From an uncultured Lachnospiraceae bacterium (lineage in GTDB: Bacteria; Bacillota; Clostridia; Lachnospirales; Lachnospiraceae), in NCBI GenBank assembly GCA_947625135.1, contig CANQNE010000009.1, positions 1 through 64,000 of the forward strand: a DNA stretch of 64,000 bases, read 5' to 3'. Within the stretch, counting starts at the first letter, position 1. The number at the start of each line of letters is the position of its first letter. The notes beneath the pieces were generated by a model, which was not told the DNA's origin, did not search any database, and saw nothing but the letters and a program-made list of their open reading frames with translations. Positions 7,616 to 16,784 of the stretch are shown in pieces. A program made the translations under genes and the position numbers.

Positions 7616-9604
7616 TTACTGTTTTTCCGACAACAGCCCGGACGGGCTCTCCTCCGACAACATCCCCAAAAAATCTTCCTCCGACAATATGGGGATCTGC
7701 AGCTCTCTGGCCTTCTTATTTTTGGAAGAATTCGAAGTGATATCGTTGTTGATCAAATAATCTGTCTTCCCCGTCACTGATCCCGTCACCTTTCCGCCCT
7801 GCTGCTCGATCAGCTCCTTCAGCGCGTTCCGGTTCGTAAAATGAATAAGACTGCCTGTCACAACAAATGTCTTGCCCTTCAGCTTCTGCTGACTGTCTTT
7901 TTCTTCTTTTTCTATCTCCAGCTCCTTCAGCAGCCTTTCCAGCATCGCCACGTTGCTCTCCTTTGCAAAATACGCTGCAAAGGCGTCCGCCAGTACGTCT
8001 CCGATGCCCACAATGGCGCTGAGCGCCTCTTTTGGCGCACGGCACATTCGTTCCATATCATTGTCAAATTCCCTGCAGATCAGTTTTGCATTGGCAAGCC
8101 CGATCCCCGGGATTCCGAGGGCATAGATCACTCTGGCAAGAGTGGTCTTTCTGGCCTGCTCAATACTCTTCATCAGATTATCATAGGATTTTTCTCCGAA
8201 GCCCTCCATCGCCACAATTTCCGTCCGATGGGCGTCCAGATGAAACAGGTCGGCAAACTCCTTCAAAAATCCTGCGGCGGCGAACTTTTCCAGCGTTGCC
8301 TCGGAAAGTCCCTCTATATTAAGCGCGTCCCGGCTTGTAAACAGCGCAAAGGCCTTCACATGCTTCACCTGACATTCCGGATTCATGCAGTACAGCGATT
8401 CCACATCATTTGTCCGGAGGATCTCCGCGCGGCCGCCGCACACGGGACATGTGTCCGGGATAACCAGATTGCCGCTCTTCGTCAGATTTTCCGCAATCTG
8501 GGGAATGATCATATTGGCCTTATACACCGAAATCCGGTCGCCGATGCCCAGCGCCAGTTCTTTTACGATACTCACGTTGTGAACGCTGGCGCGGCTGACA
8601 GTCGTACCCTCCAGCTCCACCGGCTCAAAGATGGCAACAGGATTGATCAGCCCCGTTCTGGAGGGGCTCCATTCTATCTCCAGAAGGGTAGTCTCCCGCA
8701 CCTCATCCGCCCATTTAAAGGCAATAGAATCCCGCGGAAATTTTGCCGTTCTGCCCAGACTCCGCCCATAGGCAATATCATCATAAATCAGCACAAGTCC
8801 GTCAGAGGGAAAGCGATTTTTTTCGATATGGTCTGCAAACCACTGCACTGCCTCAGCCATCGTTTCTTTTGTGACCTTTCGGTATTCCACAACGGAAAAT
8901 CCCTGACTGCGCAGCCATTCCAGCTGCTTTGCCCTGGAATTCTCAAAATCTACTCCCTCTGCCTGCACCAGCGCAAACGCCAGAAAATAGACGCTGCGCT
9001 TTGCGGTGATCTCATTGTTCAGCTGCCGTACCGAACCGCTGCACAGGTTTCTGGGATTCTTATATTTGGCATCCTCTTCCGGGATTTCCCTGTTGATCCG
9101 TTCAAAATCTTCATAGGAGATGACAGCCTCTCCCCGCAGCACAAGGGTTCCTTTATAGGAGATCTGCAGGGGAACATTCTGAAATACCCGGGCGTTGTTG
9201 GTGATCACCTCGCCCACGCTGCCGTTGCCCCGGGTGACCGCCTTTGCAAGCCGTCCTTCCTGATATGTCAGGACAATGGTAAGCCCGTCCAGCTTCCATG
9301 ACAGCAGGCAGGTCTGGCCCCCCGCGAAATCCGCAAGCGCCTCCCGATCCTTTGTCTTATCCAGAGAAAGCATCGGCGTGTCATGGGCCTCTTTTGGAAG
9401 AGAGGACAGTACCTCATACCCCACCCGCTGGGTCGGGCTCTGCGCAAGAATAATTCCCGTCTCCTGCTCAAGGGCCTGCAGCTCATCATACAGCCTGTCG
9501 TAATCAAAGTTGCTCATCAGCTCTCTGCTTTCCGCATAATAGGCCTTGGACGCCTCATTCAAAAGCGTATTCAGTTCTTTCATCCGCTTTAATTTCTGAT
9601 CCAT
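7616..9604 (-). CDS. ligA: NAD-dependent DNA ligase
   Basis: 662 residues, the normal size. It seals nicks in duplex DNA with NAD as cofactor during replication and repair. The adenylated lysine is K104 in SWKLDGL. An OB-fold region follows, then a four-cysteine zinc finger (CPVCGG ... LYCMNPEC, about residues 393-416), helix-hairpin-helix repeats and a C-terminal BRCT domain (about 590-650). The start codon is 12 bases after the rluF stop, which places it inside the amylase-rluF-ligA-metA string. Confidence 0.97.
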   Translation of the reverse strand: MDQKLKRMKELNTLLNEASKAYYAESRELMSNFDYDRLYDELQALEQETGIILAQSPTQRVGYEVLSSLPKEAHDTPMLSLDKTKDREALADFAGGQTCLLSWKLDGLTIVLTYQEGRLAKAVTRGNGSVGEVITNNARVFQNVPLQISYKGTLVLRGEAVISYEDFERINREIPEEDAKYKNPRNLCSGSVRQLNNEITAKRSVYFLAFALVQAEGVDFENSRAKQLEWLRSQGFSVVEYRKVTKETMAEAVQWFADHIEKNRFPSDGLVLIYDDIAYGRSLGRTAKFPRDSIAFKWADEVRETTLLEIEWSPSRTGLINPVAIFEPVELEGTTVSRASVHNVSIVKELALGIGDRISVYKANMIIPQIAENLTKSGNLVIPDTCPVCGGRAEILRTNDVESLYCMNPECQVKHVKAFALFTSRDALNIEGLSEATLEKFAAAGFLKEFADLFHLDAHRTEIVAMEGFGEKSYDNLMKSIEQARKTTLARVIYALGIPGIGLANAKLICREFDNDMERMCRAPKEALSAIVGIGDVLADAFAAYFAKESNVAMLERLLKELEIEKEEKDSQQKLKGKTFVVTGSLIHFTNRNALKELIEQQGGKVTGSVTGKTDYLINNDITSNSSKNKKARELQIPILSEEDFLGMLSEESPSGLLSEKQ

Positions 9605-9616
9605 TGTCTCCTCTTT

Positions 9617-10354
9617 TCACCAGGTTATCATTTTCGCTTCATTGGAAGAATCCTGAATGGATTCCCACAATTCTTTTCTTTCTTCCGCAGTGGCTTCCCG
9701 ATATCTGCCTGTGGGCAGTCCCTGAAGCCGGATATTCATAATGCGGATCCTCTTTAAGTTTACCACCTGATAGCCAAAACATGCGCACATTCTTCGGATC
9801 TGCCTGTTCAGTCCCTGGGTCAGAATGATACGAAATGTAAGATCATCCATTTTTTCCGCAAAGCAGGGACGCGTCTTTACATCCAGCTCCTTCAGATAGA
9901 CCCCGGCGGCCATGCCCTTCAGAAACGCCTCTGTCAACGGCTTGTCCACCGTAACCACATACTCTTTTTCATGGCGGTTGCTGCCCCGCATCAGGCGGTT
10001 TACCAGATCTCCCTGATTGGTGAGCAACAGCAGTCCCTCTGAGTCCTTATCCAGCCTTCCAACAGGATATACCCGCTTTGGATAGTGAAGGAAATCGATC
10101 ACATTATTTTTCTCCGCCTTTGCGGTAGTACAGACGATTCCCTTTGGCTTGTTCAGCACAAGCAGGATCTTTTCCTCTTCCTTTTTAACGGGCTGGCCCT
10201 TTACCAGAATCTCATCTGCCTCCGTTACCTTCGTCCCCATCTCCGGAACGCTGCCGTTCACAGTAACCGCTCCCGCTTCTATAAGCCGGTCTGCTTCCCT
10301 GCGGGAACAATATCCGATTTGACTGAGATATTTATTCAAACGTGTTGGTTCCAT
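9617..10354 (-). CDS. rluF: 23S rRNA pseudouridine synthase, RluF/RsuA family
   Basis: 245 residues. It converts a uridine of 23S rRNA to pseudouridine. An S4 RNA-binding domain occupies about residues 5-55 (RLNKYLSQIGYCSRREADRL). The catalytic domain carries the aspartate in GRLDKDSEGLLLLT and the conserved LTQGLNRQIRRMCA. These features fit RluF best, though RluB or RsuA relatives share them. It lies 6 bases after the amylase gene and 12 bases before ligA. Confidence 0.9.
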   Translation of the reverse strand: MEPTRLNKYLSQIGYCSRREADRLIEAGAVTVNGSVPEMGTKVTEADEILVKGQPVKKEEEKILLVLNKPKGIVCTTAKAEKNNVIDFLHYPKRVYPVGRLDKDSEGLLLLTNQGDLVNRLMRGSNRHEKEYVVTVDKPLTEAFLKGMAAGVYLKELDVKTRPCFAEKMDDLTFRIILTQGLNRQIRRMCACFGYQVVNLKRIRIMNIRLQGLPTGRYREATAEERKELWESIQDSSNEAKMITW

Positions 10355-10360
10355 TGATCC

Positions 10361-11671
10361 TTATCTTTCCATTTTCCAATACTGTACGCTATAGGGAGGC
10401 AGCGTACTGCCGCCGCCGAAATCGTGGCGCTCTCCGGTGATCATATCCTCCGCCTGTCCGCATCCTGCGTCAAAATGAGCCGTATATTCCTCATCAGAAG
10501 CGTTAATCGCCACAAGCACCCGTTCGCCCTCTGCGGCGCGCTCAAAAATGCACTGCCGGTTTGTGAGCAGAACGGAGCGGAAACTGCCATAACACAATGC
10601 CTTGCTTGCGCGGTGTATCTTTGCCAGCTTTGCAATCCAGCTGGTGAGTTCATTAAATTTTGGCTCCGGGAAGCAGGGCCGAAGGGCAGGGTCCCCCTGA
10701 TGCTTTTCCGCTTTGGCGCCCCACTCGCTGCCATAGTACACGCAGGGGATGCCGGGCATGCCAAAGAGCATCCCATAGATCAGCGGAAGATGATTCTCAT
10801 TATTCAGAATAGAAGCCACCCTTGTCACATCGTGATTGTCCACAAAACAAAGCAGATGCTTGCCCTTATACAACGTCCACTGCTCCGGCCCAAACTGACG
10901 CAGCAGCGAATGGACGATCTCAAACATGTTCATACTGTTAAAGCTGGAATACAGCCCTTTATAACATTCATAATTGGTTGCGCTGTCCAGCATCTCATCA
11001 TTGACAAACTGGTTGTAATCTCCATGGAGCAGCTCTCCCAAAAGCAGGAAATCCGGTTTCAGGCCTTTGCAGAAGCCCCTGAGCCGCTTCAGAAAATTCC
11101 TGTCCAGACAATAAGCCACATCAAGGCGCAGGCCGTCGATATCAAATTCCTTTACCCAGCCTTCTATAGATTCAAAAATATGGCTGATCACCGCTTCATT
11201 GCACAGATTCAACTTCACAAGGTCATAATGTCCTTCCCAGCCCTCGTACCACAGGCCGTCATTGTAGTTGGAATTGCCGTCAAAGCTGATGTGAAACCAA
11301 TCCCTGTAGGGAGACTCCCAGCGGTTCCGCAGCACGTCCTGAAATGCCCAGAAGCCTCTTCCCACATGGTTGAACACCCCGTCCAGCACCACCCGGATGC
11401 CTTCCCTGTGCAGCGCTTTACATACCGCGGCAAAGTCCTCGTTGGTTCCCAGCCGGCAGTCAATGGTTTTATAATCTCTTGTATTATAGCCATGGGTATC
11501 CGACTGAAATACCGGCGAAAAATAAACGGCGTTGGCCCCCAGCTCTTTGATGTGGGGAATCCACTCCTCCACCTTTTTGATCCTCGGACGGCACTCCCCG
11601 TCATTTTCAAAGGGCGCTCCGCAAAATCCCATGGGATATATCTGGTAAAACACACTCTCATAAGCCCACAT
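10361..11671 (-). CDS. GH13 alpha-amylase family glycoside hydrolase
   Basis: 436 residues, no signal peptide, so probably cytosolic and acting on imported maltodextrins or cyclodextrins. The catalytic barrel motifs are present: DGVFNHVG (region I), DGLRLDVA with the nucleophile Asp (region II), LLGELLHG with the acid/base Glu (region III) and FVDNHDVTR (region IV). A short beta-sandwich C-terminal domain ends the protein. The exact activity (cyclomaltodextrinase, neopullulanase or maltogenic type) is undetermined. GGAGG precedes the start, and a good promoter lies at 11726-11754. It is the first gene of the string leading to metA. Confidence 0.92.
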   Translation of the reverse strand: MWAYESVFYQIYPMGFCGAPFENDGECRPRIKKVEEWIPHIKELGANAVYFSPVFQSDTHGYNTRDYKTIDCRLGTNEDFAAVCKALHREGIRVVLDGVFNHVGRGFWAFQDVLRNRWESPYRDWFHISFDGNSNYNDGLWYEGWEGHYDLVKLNLCNEAVISHIFESIEGWVKEFDIDGLRLDVAYCLDRNFLKRLRGFCKGLKPDFLLLGELLHGDYNQFVNDEMLDSATNYECYKGLYSSFNSMNMFEIVHSLLRQFGPEQWTLYKGKHLLCFVDNHDVTRVASILNNENHLPLIYGMLFGMPGIPCVYYGSEWGAKAEKHQGDPALRPCFPEPKFNELTSWIAKLAKIHRASKALCYGSFRSVLLTNRQCIFERAAEGERVLVAINASDEEYTAHFDAGCGQAEDMITGERHDFGGGSTLPPYSVQYWKMER

Positions 11672-11725
11672 AACGTTTCCTCCTGTGTCTGTGTCTTCCT
11701 AAATAAAACAACTTTGAATATGCAC

Positions 11726-11754
11726 ATTGTACCCTTTTTTCCGAAAATAAGCAA
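11726..11754 (-). promoter_or_regulatory. Promoter of the amylase-rluF-ligA-metA string
   Basis: On the minus strand TTGCTT (11749-11754) and TACAAT (11726-11731) are 17 bases apart. It is back to back with the promoter of the DUF6062 gene. Confidence 0.7.
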
Positions 11755-11761
11755 CCTTATA

Positions 11762-11790
11762 TTGCGACGAAACCGGTTTTTCGGTATAAT
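11762..11790 (+). promoter_or_regulatory. Promoter of the DUF6062 gene
   Basis: TTGCGA (11762-11767) and TATAAT (11785-11790) are 17 bases apart, 27 bases upstream of the start codon. Confidence 0.75.
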
Positions 11791-11817
11791 AAACTCAACA
11801 AAGGAGGGAATACGCCA

Positions 11818-12588
11818 ATGAAAGAGAGCTTATACACGATTCCGCTGATGGACGCTTTTCAGGCGGACGAGGAATGTCCTTTCTGCTACATTGAACGAAA
11901 ACTGGAACAGGACACTTTGGATTACATACTGGGATCCGCCTCCGCCTATATGCAGACCGATATCCGCGAAAAGACCAACAAGCTGGGCTTTTGCCGCAGT
12001 CACTACCAAAAGATGTTCCAATACGGAAATTCGCTGGGCAACGCCATTATGCTTTCCTCCTATTTTCATGAACTGAATGAGGAGCTGAAGAAAAAGCTCT
12101 CCGGCGTCAAGCCCGGAAAGCCTTCCCTGTTCAAACGCAAAAAGGCGGCTGCCGAGGAGGACGCTTCCTCCAACACCGCACTGAGCGCATGGATCCGAGC
12201 CAAAGAATCCGACTGCTTTTTGTGTAGCAAGCAGAAGGACACCTACCGGCGTTACATTGACACCTTTTTTATGATGGTTCGGTCCGATACGGATTTTTAT
12301 AAGGCTATGAAGAACGGGAAAGGCTTCTGCCTTCACCATTTTGCCACGATCATCGGCGAAGCGGACAGCAGGCTGAACGGCCGCCAGCTGGAAGACTTTT
12401 ATAAAGATGTTTTTGAGTTGATGCGCGTAAGCATGGACCGGGTGGAAGCAGACGTGGAATGGTTCATCGACAAATTTGACTATCGAAACCGGGACGCCGA
12501 CTGGAAGGATTCCAGGGACGCGGTGCAGCGGGCTATGCAGAAGCTGGACGGCGGCTATCCGGCAGATCCTCCCTATAAGGCGAAATAG
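11818..12588 (+). CDS. DUF6062 family protein with duplicated CxxC/CxxH modules
   Basis: 256 residues, soluble, of unknown function. Two copies of one pattern are visible: C20-x2-C23 then C59-x2-H62, and C133-x2-C136 then C171-x2-H174, with almost equal spacing (36 and 35 residues) and a similar GFC context before each second motif. The halves are joined by a Lys/Ala/Glu-rich linker (about 98-118). This suggests an internal duplication with two metal sites (zinc or an iron-sulfur cluster). AAGGAGGG lies about 10 bases before the start. It is a single-gene unit with its own promoter. Confidence 0.85.
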   Translation: MKESLYTIPLMDAFQADEECPFCYIERKLEQDTLDYILGSASAYMQTDIREKTNKLGFCRSHYQKMFQYGNSLGNAIMLSSYFHELNEELKKKLSGVKPGKPSLFKRKKAAAEEDASSNTALSAWIRAKESDCFLCSKQKDTYRRYIDTFFMMVRSDTDFYKAMKNGKGFCLHHFATIIGEADSRLNGRQLEDFYKDVFELMRVSMDRVEADVEWFIDKFDYRNRDADWKDSRDAVQRAMQKLDGGYPADPPYKAK

Positions 12589-12619
12589 ACTGCAAAAAAG
12601 TGAATTCTCATAGACTTTT

Positions 12620-12648
12620 TTACCAAAATAAGGTATACTTTTTATAAT
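12620..12648 (+). promoter_or_regulatory. Promoter of the antiporter gene
   Basis: TATAAT at 12643-12648 with TTACCA at 12620-12625, 17-base spacing. Confidence 0.55.
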
Positions 12649-12671
12649 ACTACTTGAGGAGGAGTTTGGTT

Positions 12672-13664
12672 ATGAATTTATTTGTCTCTGTACTTTTATT
12701 TCTTTTGGGTTTCGTTTTACTGATTAAAGGCGGAGATTGGTTTGTGGACGGCGCTACCGGTATTGCCCACCGGTTTCATCTGCCGGAGCTTCTGATCGGC
12801 GCAACGGTGGTGTCCATCGGCACTACCCTGCCGGAGGTTATGGTTTCCGCTACGTCTGCTGTAGGCGGCAACGGTTCCATCGCCTATGGTAACGCCATCG
12901 GTTCCATTATCTGCAACACCGCCCTGATTGCAGCCATTACCGTGGCTGTCCGTCCGGGTTCTGTAGAAAGAAAGACGCTGATTTCACCGGTAATCTTTTT
13001 CTTTGCGTCTGCCATTTTCTATGCGGTGATTGCCTATACCAGAGCAGATGTTGATCCGTCCTTTACCCGGCTCACAGGTGTTATCCTGCTGGTGATCTTT
13101 GTTGTCTACATGGTCTACACTGTATGGCAGATGAAGCGTTCTCCTCAGGAACCTGCTGCAGTCGCGGAAGAACCGGAAAGTACCGAAACGGATTCTGTTG
13201 CAAAGGAGATTATCCTGCTGATCATTGGCGCTGCCATCATTGCTGTAGGCGCCAGACTGCTTGTGGACAACGGCACCAAGATCGCAACGGCTCTTGGCGT
13301 TCCCGACGCAGTCATTGCCCTCACCTTTGTTGCGCTCGGCACTTCCCTTCCGGAGCTTGTCACCGCCATCACTTCTCTGGCAAAAGGACACGGTGCGCTT
13401 TCACTGGGCAATGTGATTGGCGCCAATCTGTTCAATCTGGTGCTGGTAAGCGGCGTTTCTGTTACGCTGGCGCCTTTCCAGATCCCTCAGGATTCCAAGA
13501 TCGGCAGCTATAACGCATCCCTTGTGCTGGATATCCCGCTGATGTTTTTCGTGATGATACTGCTGACGATCCCCACGCTGATTCGGGGTAAGCTCTCCCG
13601 GATACAGGGAATCCTCTTACTGGCAATCTACGCCTCCTACTGCGTCTTCCAATTTGTAAAATAA
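12672..13664 (+). CDS. Calcium/sodium antiporter (CaCA family, YrbG type)
   Basis: 330 residues with about ten membrane segments arranged as two inverted halves. The two alpha repeats that form the ion site are clear: VSIGTTLPEVMVS in the first half and VALGTSLPELVTA in the second, each with the conserved acidic residue after Pro. A cytosolic loop rich in Glu and Pro (about residues 155-175) joins the halves. It exchanges cations across the plasma membrane; the ion pair is inferred from the family. GAGGAGGAG at 12656-12664 selects the ATG at 12672. A terminator follows. Confidence 0.93.
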   Translation: MNLFVSVLLFLLGFVLLIKGGDWFVDGATGIAHRFHLPELLIGATVVSIGTTLPEVMVSATSAVGGNGSIAYGNAIGSIICNTALIAAITVAVRPGSVERKTLISPVIFFFASAIFYAVIAYTRADVDPSFTRLTGVILLVIFVVYMVYTVWQMKRSPQEPAAVAEEPESTETDSVAKEIILLIIGAAIIAVGARLLVDNGTKIATALGVPDAVIALTFVALGTSLPELVTAITSLAKGHGALSLGNVIGANLFNLVLVSGVSVTLAPFQIPQDSKIGSYNASLVLDIPLMFFVMILLTIPTLIRGKLSRIQGILLLAIYASYCVFQFVK

Positions 13665-13687
13665 GCAACGAACGCAAAATAAAAGCG

Positions 13688-13740
13688 AGACCTTACTGTG
13701 CATGTTTACACTCAGACAGTAAGGTCTTGATTTTATTTTA
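13688..13740 (+). terminator. Terminator after the antiporter gene
   Basis: A perfect 12-bp stem, AGACCTTACTGT (13688-13699) and ACAGTAAGGTCT (13716-13727), followed by TGATTTTATTTTA. Confidence 0.85.
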
Positions 13741-13745
13741 TGTGC

Positions 13746-13901
13746 GTGCAGCCTTCTGCGAGAAACCGCATGTTTCGAGCTGCTGGGCGTTCGTTGCTTA
13801 TTATTTCAATTTGTTGTGAGTGCAGCCTTCTGCGAGAAACCGCATGTTTCGAGCTGCTGGGCGTTCGTTGCTTATTATTTCAATCTGTTGTGAGTGCAGC
13901 C
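13746..13901. repeat. 74-bp tandem repeat, two full copies plus start of a third
   Basis: Units start at 13746, 13820 and 13894, exactly 74 bases apart. The first two differ at one base (CAATTTG versus CAATCTG); the third stops after GTGCAGCC. Each unit can fold locally (GCAGC ... GCTGC around GAAACCGCATGTTTC). Each also contains GCGTTCGTTGCTTATT (13787-13802 and 13861-13876), the exact reverse complement of 13660-13675, which covers the stop codon of the antiporter gene. The stretch between the two transporter genes contains no gene. Confidence 0.9.
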
Positions 13902-13947
13902 GAACAGCGAGCATCCCCGGTGCTTATCATTACCAGTACCTGCACTC
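13892..13947. repeat. Inverted repeat before the permease gene
   Basis: GAGTGCAG (13892-13899) and CTGCACTC (13940-13947) are perfect complements, with a smaller AGCA...TGCT stem inside. It lies in the leader of the permease gene, 31 bases before its start codon, and its left arm is the truncated third tandem-repeat unit. Confidence 0.55.
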
Positions 13948-13977
13948 AAGCAAAAATATTTACCTTAGGAGATTTCT

Positions 13978-15087
13978 ATGTCCACCATCCGCTCATTCCT
14001 GAAACAAGAACCTGTATTTGTGATCTCTGCGCTGGCAGCCGTCATCAGCTGTCTTTTCGTGCTGCCGGACGCCGGATATCTCTCTTATATCGACTTTCGC
14101 ACACTGGCGCTGTTGTACGGACTGATGACCGTGGTGGCCGGTCTGCAAAAAGCCGGCGTATTCGCGGTGCTGGCCAGGGCGCTCGGCATGCGGGCCAAAA
14201 ATACCCGTTCCATCGGAGTCCCCCTCGTCTGTCTTTGCTTCTTCAGCTCCATGTTCATTACCAACGACGTGGCGCTGATTACGTTTGTGCCCTTCACCGT
14301 CATCGTCCTGAGCCTTGCCGGACGCCGGGAAGCAATGATCCGGATCATCGTACTGCAGACTGTGGCTGCGAATCTCGGCAGCATGCTGACACCCATCGGG
14401 AATCCCCAGAATCTGTATCTGTATTCCTATTACAATTTCTCTTTTACCGGTTTCCTTGCAGCAACCTTTCCGGTCTGGTTTCTGTCTCTTTGCCTGCTGC
14501 TTCTTGCCTGCCTTTTGGTGCCTGCTTCCTCGATCAAATCCCTTCCCAAAGAAGATCACGAGATGAAATACCGGCTTCTCTGGATCTACCTTGGTCTGTT
14601 TGCAGTCTGCCTGCTGACAGTTGTCAGAGTATTGAACTGGCCCGTCATGCTTCTGGCGGTTGTAGGCATTCTGCTGATCTTTGACCGGAAGACCTTGCTG
14701 AAGGCAGACTTCATGCTCCTGCTCACCTTTGTGGCCTTTTTTGTCTTTGCCGGAAATCTGGCCCGGATCCATGCGGTGGACGGGCTTTTGAAAGAACTTC
14801 TGTACGGCAGGGAATATCTGGCTTCGCTTCTGACCAGCCAGATCATCAGCAATGTGCCTGCGGCCCTGCTGCTTTCCGGTTTTACCGAAAACGCCAAGGC
14901 CCTTCTCCTTGGCGTCAACATCGGCGGCCTCGGCACACCCATCGCCAGCCTTGCAAGTCTCATCAGTCTGAAACTCTATTTCCAGACGGAAAAAGCCCGT
15001 CCGGGAAGATTTCTTCTGGAATTTACAGTGGGCAACCTGCTTCTGCTTCTCATTCTCTCCCTGTTTTGGTCGCTGGTCCTCCGCTGA
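13978..15087 (+). CDS. SLC13/CitMHS-type anion permease
   Basis: 369 residues and about ten membrane segments of the ion transporter superfamily that includes DASS, CitM and ArsB proteins. The signature helical hairpins are visible: FITNDVALITFVPF and TPIGNPQN in the first half, and IISNVPAALLL and GGLGTPIASLASL in the second. It is a plasma-membrane carrier, probably for a dicarboxylate, citrate or other anion; the substrate cannot be read from the sequence. AGGAG precedes the start. The leader contains the tandem and inverted repeats described above. Confidence 0.88.
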   Translation: MSTIRSFLKQEPVFVISALAAVISCLFVLPDAGYLSYIDFRTLALLYGLMTVVAGLQKAGVFAVLARALGMRAKNTRSIGVPLVCLCFFSSMFITNDVALITFVPFTVIVLSLAGRREAMIRIIVLQTVAANLGSMLTPIGNPQNLYLYSYYNFSFTGFLAATFPVWFLSLCLLLLACLLVPASSIKSLPKEDHEMKYRLLWIYLGLFAVCLLTVVRVLNWPVMLLAVVGILLIFDRKTLLKADFMLLLTFVAFFVFAGNLARIHAVDGLLKELLYGREYLASLLTSQIISNVPAALLLSGFTENAKALLLGVNIGGLGTPIASLASLISLKLYFQTEKARPGRFLLEFTVGNLLLLLILSLFWSLVLR

Positions 15088-15104
15088 GATACTGTAGCAG
15101 CAAA

Positions 15105-15131
15105 GCGCCGTCTCCCGGCGGTTCTTTTTTT
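15105..15131 (+). terminator. Terminator after the permease gene
   Basis: CGCCG (15106-15110) and CGGCG (15116-15120) flank TCTCC and are followed by GTTCTTTTTTT. Confidence 0.7.
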
Positions 15132-15147
15132 CATGCCGGATCCGGCG

Positions 15148-16776
15148 TCACACAGAGGCGCTGTCCGGTATCATCCGCTCGTACAGATCCAGTCCAAAGC
15201 TGGTCAGTTCCGGCTCATTGGGAATCATTTTATAAGTACGGAGGCCATTTTCCTTTCGCTCCGCGCTTAAAAAGGACACCTCCGGCCGCCCCTCGGCATA
15301 TACCTTTTTTGCAAAGGATAACAGATGCGTCACTGTCAGCACCTTTACCCCCGCCTCCACAAGGGCGCGGATCACATCATACGCAATAACGGAGCCTTCC
15401 TCCTCAGTAGTAGTAGCAAAGGATTCGTTGAGCAGTACCATAGCGTTTTTGCCAAGATGCCGGACGATCTGATCGATACGCTTTAATTCCTCGTCCAGAC
15501 GGCCGCTGTTCATCGCGATGTCCTCCCGCCTTGTAAAGTGGGTAAAGAAAAAGGGAAAGATCCCGCTTTCAAACCGCCTTGCGCTGACAAACATCCCACA
15601 CTGCAGCATTACCTGCGCGATACCGATGCTTCGCAGAAAAGTAGATTTGCCGCCCTGGTTGGCGCCTGTGACGATCAGAAGCATCTTGTCCTTGATGCTG
15701 CATGTATTTCCTACAGGCACACTGCTTCGAAAGAGCGCCATGCTGAATTCCGTCAGATTTTCAAAAGACATGCAGTCTCCGGCACATACCGTAGGATAAC
15801 ACAGTTCCAACTCCATATTTTGACTGCGTACATACAGGTTATAACATGCCCGATAAAAAGCGCTCTGTATATATAACTCTTCAAAAAATTCTCCACATTC
15901 CGCCATAAATGGACGGAAACGCTGCAGAATATATCCTACCACCTGTCCCTCTAACCGGGCCAGATCCTCTAACAGCATCGGATCCTTGAGGATCGTGGTA
16001 GGTTCGGAAGCAAACGTGGCGGTGATTTTTTCCATCATCGTCTTTTTTTCCTTCGTCCTCCGGTATTTCTTATTTATTGTCTCCACAGAATCCATCCGCA
16101 TGTCGCCTAGTTTCATGCCGTCTCCCAGCCGACATTCCAGCACGATCTTTGCCTGCCGCACCAGTCCTGTGCTGCCGCTGTTCAGGCCATACCCTTCCGT
16201 GCCGTCATTAAAAAAGGTCAGATCCTCCAGCACTTCCCTGATCTTTGCTTCCCACTGGTCAGAAAAAGCAGCTTCCAAACCGCTGCAGAATCTCTGCAGG
16301 CCCTCTGAACGTAATTGCGAGCTGCTGCGCCTGCACAATGTTTTCAGCTCGGAAAGCACATTGACAAACAAGTGCAGTATCTTCACTTCCGCTGTCAAAT
16401 GGATATGCTTTCCCCTGGCGCCGGGCTTATTCATTTCTTTTTTCCCCAGCTTTTCCCAGCGGATCATCATATCACAGACCTGCCCGTACAGATCTTTGAT
16501 AAATTCCGGATTCTCAATACAGTCCTTTAATATTTCCTGCCGGTAACTGATCTCCTCCTGCGCGAAAAGAGGCGCCGTCATCACCCGCTTCAGCGTATTT
16601 GCCAAATGCTCGTCGGCGTCAGTGATCGTCTGCACATTTTCTTCTGACCGCTCCTGATCTCTGGAAGCGGCCCGGAACAGATTCTCAAGGCCCAGATCGT
16701 GAATGATGCTGCTGCTGTCATAGTAGGTTTTTGCGCCTTTCCATTCCCGGTTTTTATACAACATATATACGTTCAC
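15148..16776 (-). CDS. MutS-like ATPase (second of a pair)
   Basis: 542 residues. The C-terminal half is a MutS family V ATPase domain: Walker A TGANQGGKSTFLRSIG, Walker B region AMVLLNESFATTTEEEG and the following VLTVTHL. The first 300 residues are helical, like the MutS core and clamp, but the mismatch-reading domain I and the connector of true MutS are absent, and there is no Smr domain as in MutS2. It is therefore a truncated-architecture MutS relative of unknown role. It starts 8 bases after the stop of a different MutS-like gene, so the two are probably translated together and may form a heterodimer. Confidence 0.87.
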   Translation of the reverse strand: MNVYMLYKNREWKGAKTYYDSSSIIHDLGLENLFRAASRDQERSEENVQTITDADEHLANTLKRVMTAPLFAQEEISYRQEILKDCIENPEFIKDLYGQVCDMMIRWEKLGKKEMNKPGARGKHIHLTAEVKILHLFVNVLSELKTLCRRSSSQLRSEGLQRFCSGLEAAFSDQWEAKIREVLEDLTFFNDGTEGYGLNSGSTGLVRQAKIVLECRLGDGMKLGDMRMDSVETINKKYRRTKEKKTMMEKITATFASEPTTILKDPMLLEDLARLEGQVVGYILQRFRPFMAECGEFFEELYIQSAFYRACYNLYVRSQNMELELCYPTVCAGDCMSFENLTEFSMALFRSSVPVGNTCSIKDKMLLIVTGANQGGKSTFLRSIGIAQVMLQCGMFVSARRFESGIFPFFFTHFTRREDIAMNSGRLDEELKRIDQIVRHLGKNAMVLLNESFATTTEEEGSVIAYDVIRALVEAGVKVLTVTHLLSFAKKVYAEGRPEVSFLSAERKENGLRTYKMIPNEPELTSFGLDLYERMIPDSASV

Positions 16777-16784
16777 GGTTCACC

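Noticed and set aside
7841..9301. A long plus-strand open frame opposite ligA (486 codons)
   Set aside because: It is antisense to a gene with clear ligase motifs, has no family motif and no ribosome site; it is a by-product of the codon usage of ligA.
13746..13901. A CRISPR array
   Set aside because: The units are contiguous 74-bp tandem copies without unique spacers, and no cas genes are present.
13740..14684. An open frame through the 74-bp repeats into the permease gene
   Set aside because: It overlaps the permease in another frame; its apparent repeated peptide is only the translation of the tandem repeat.
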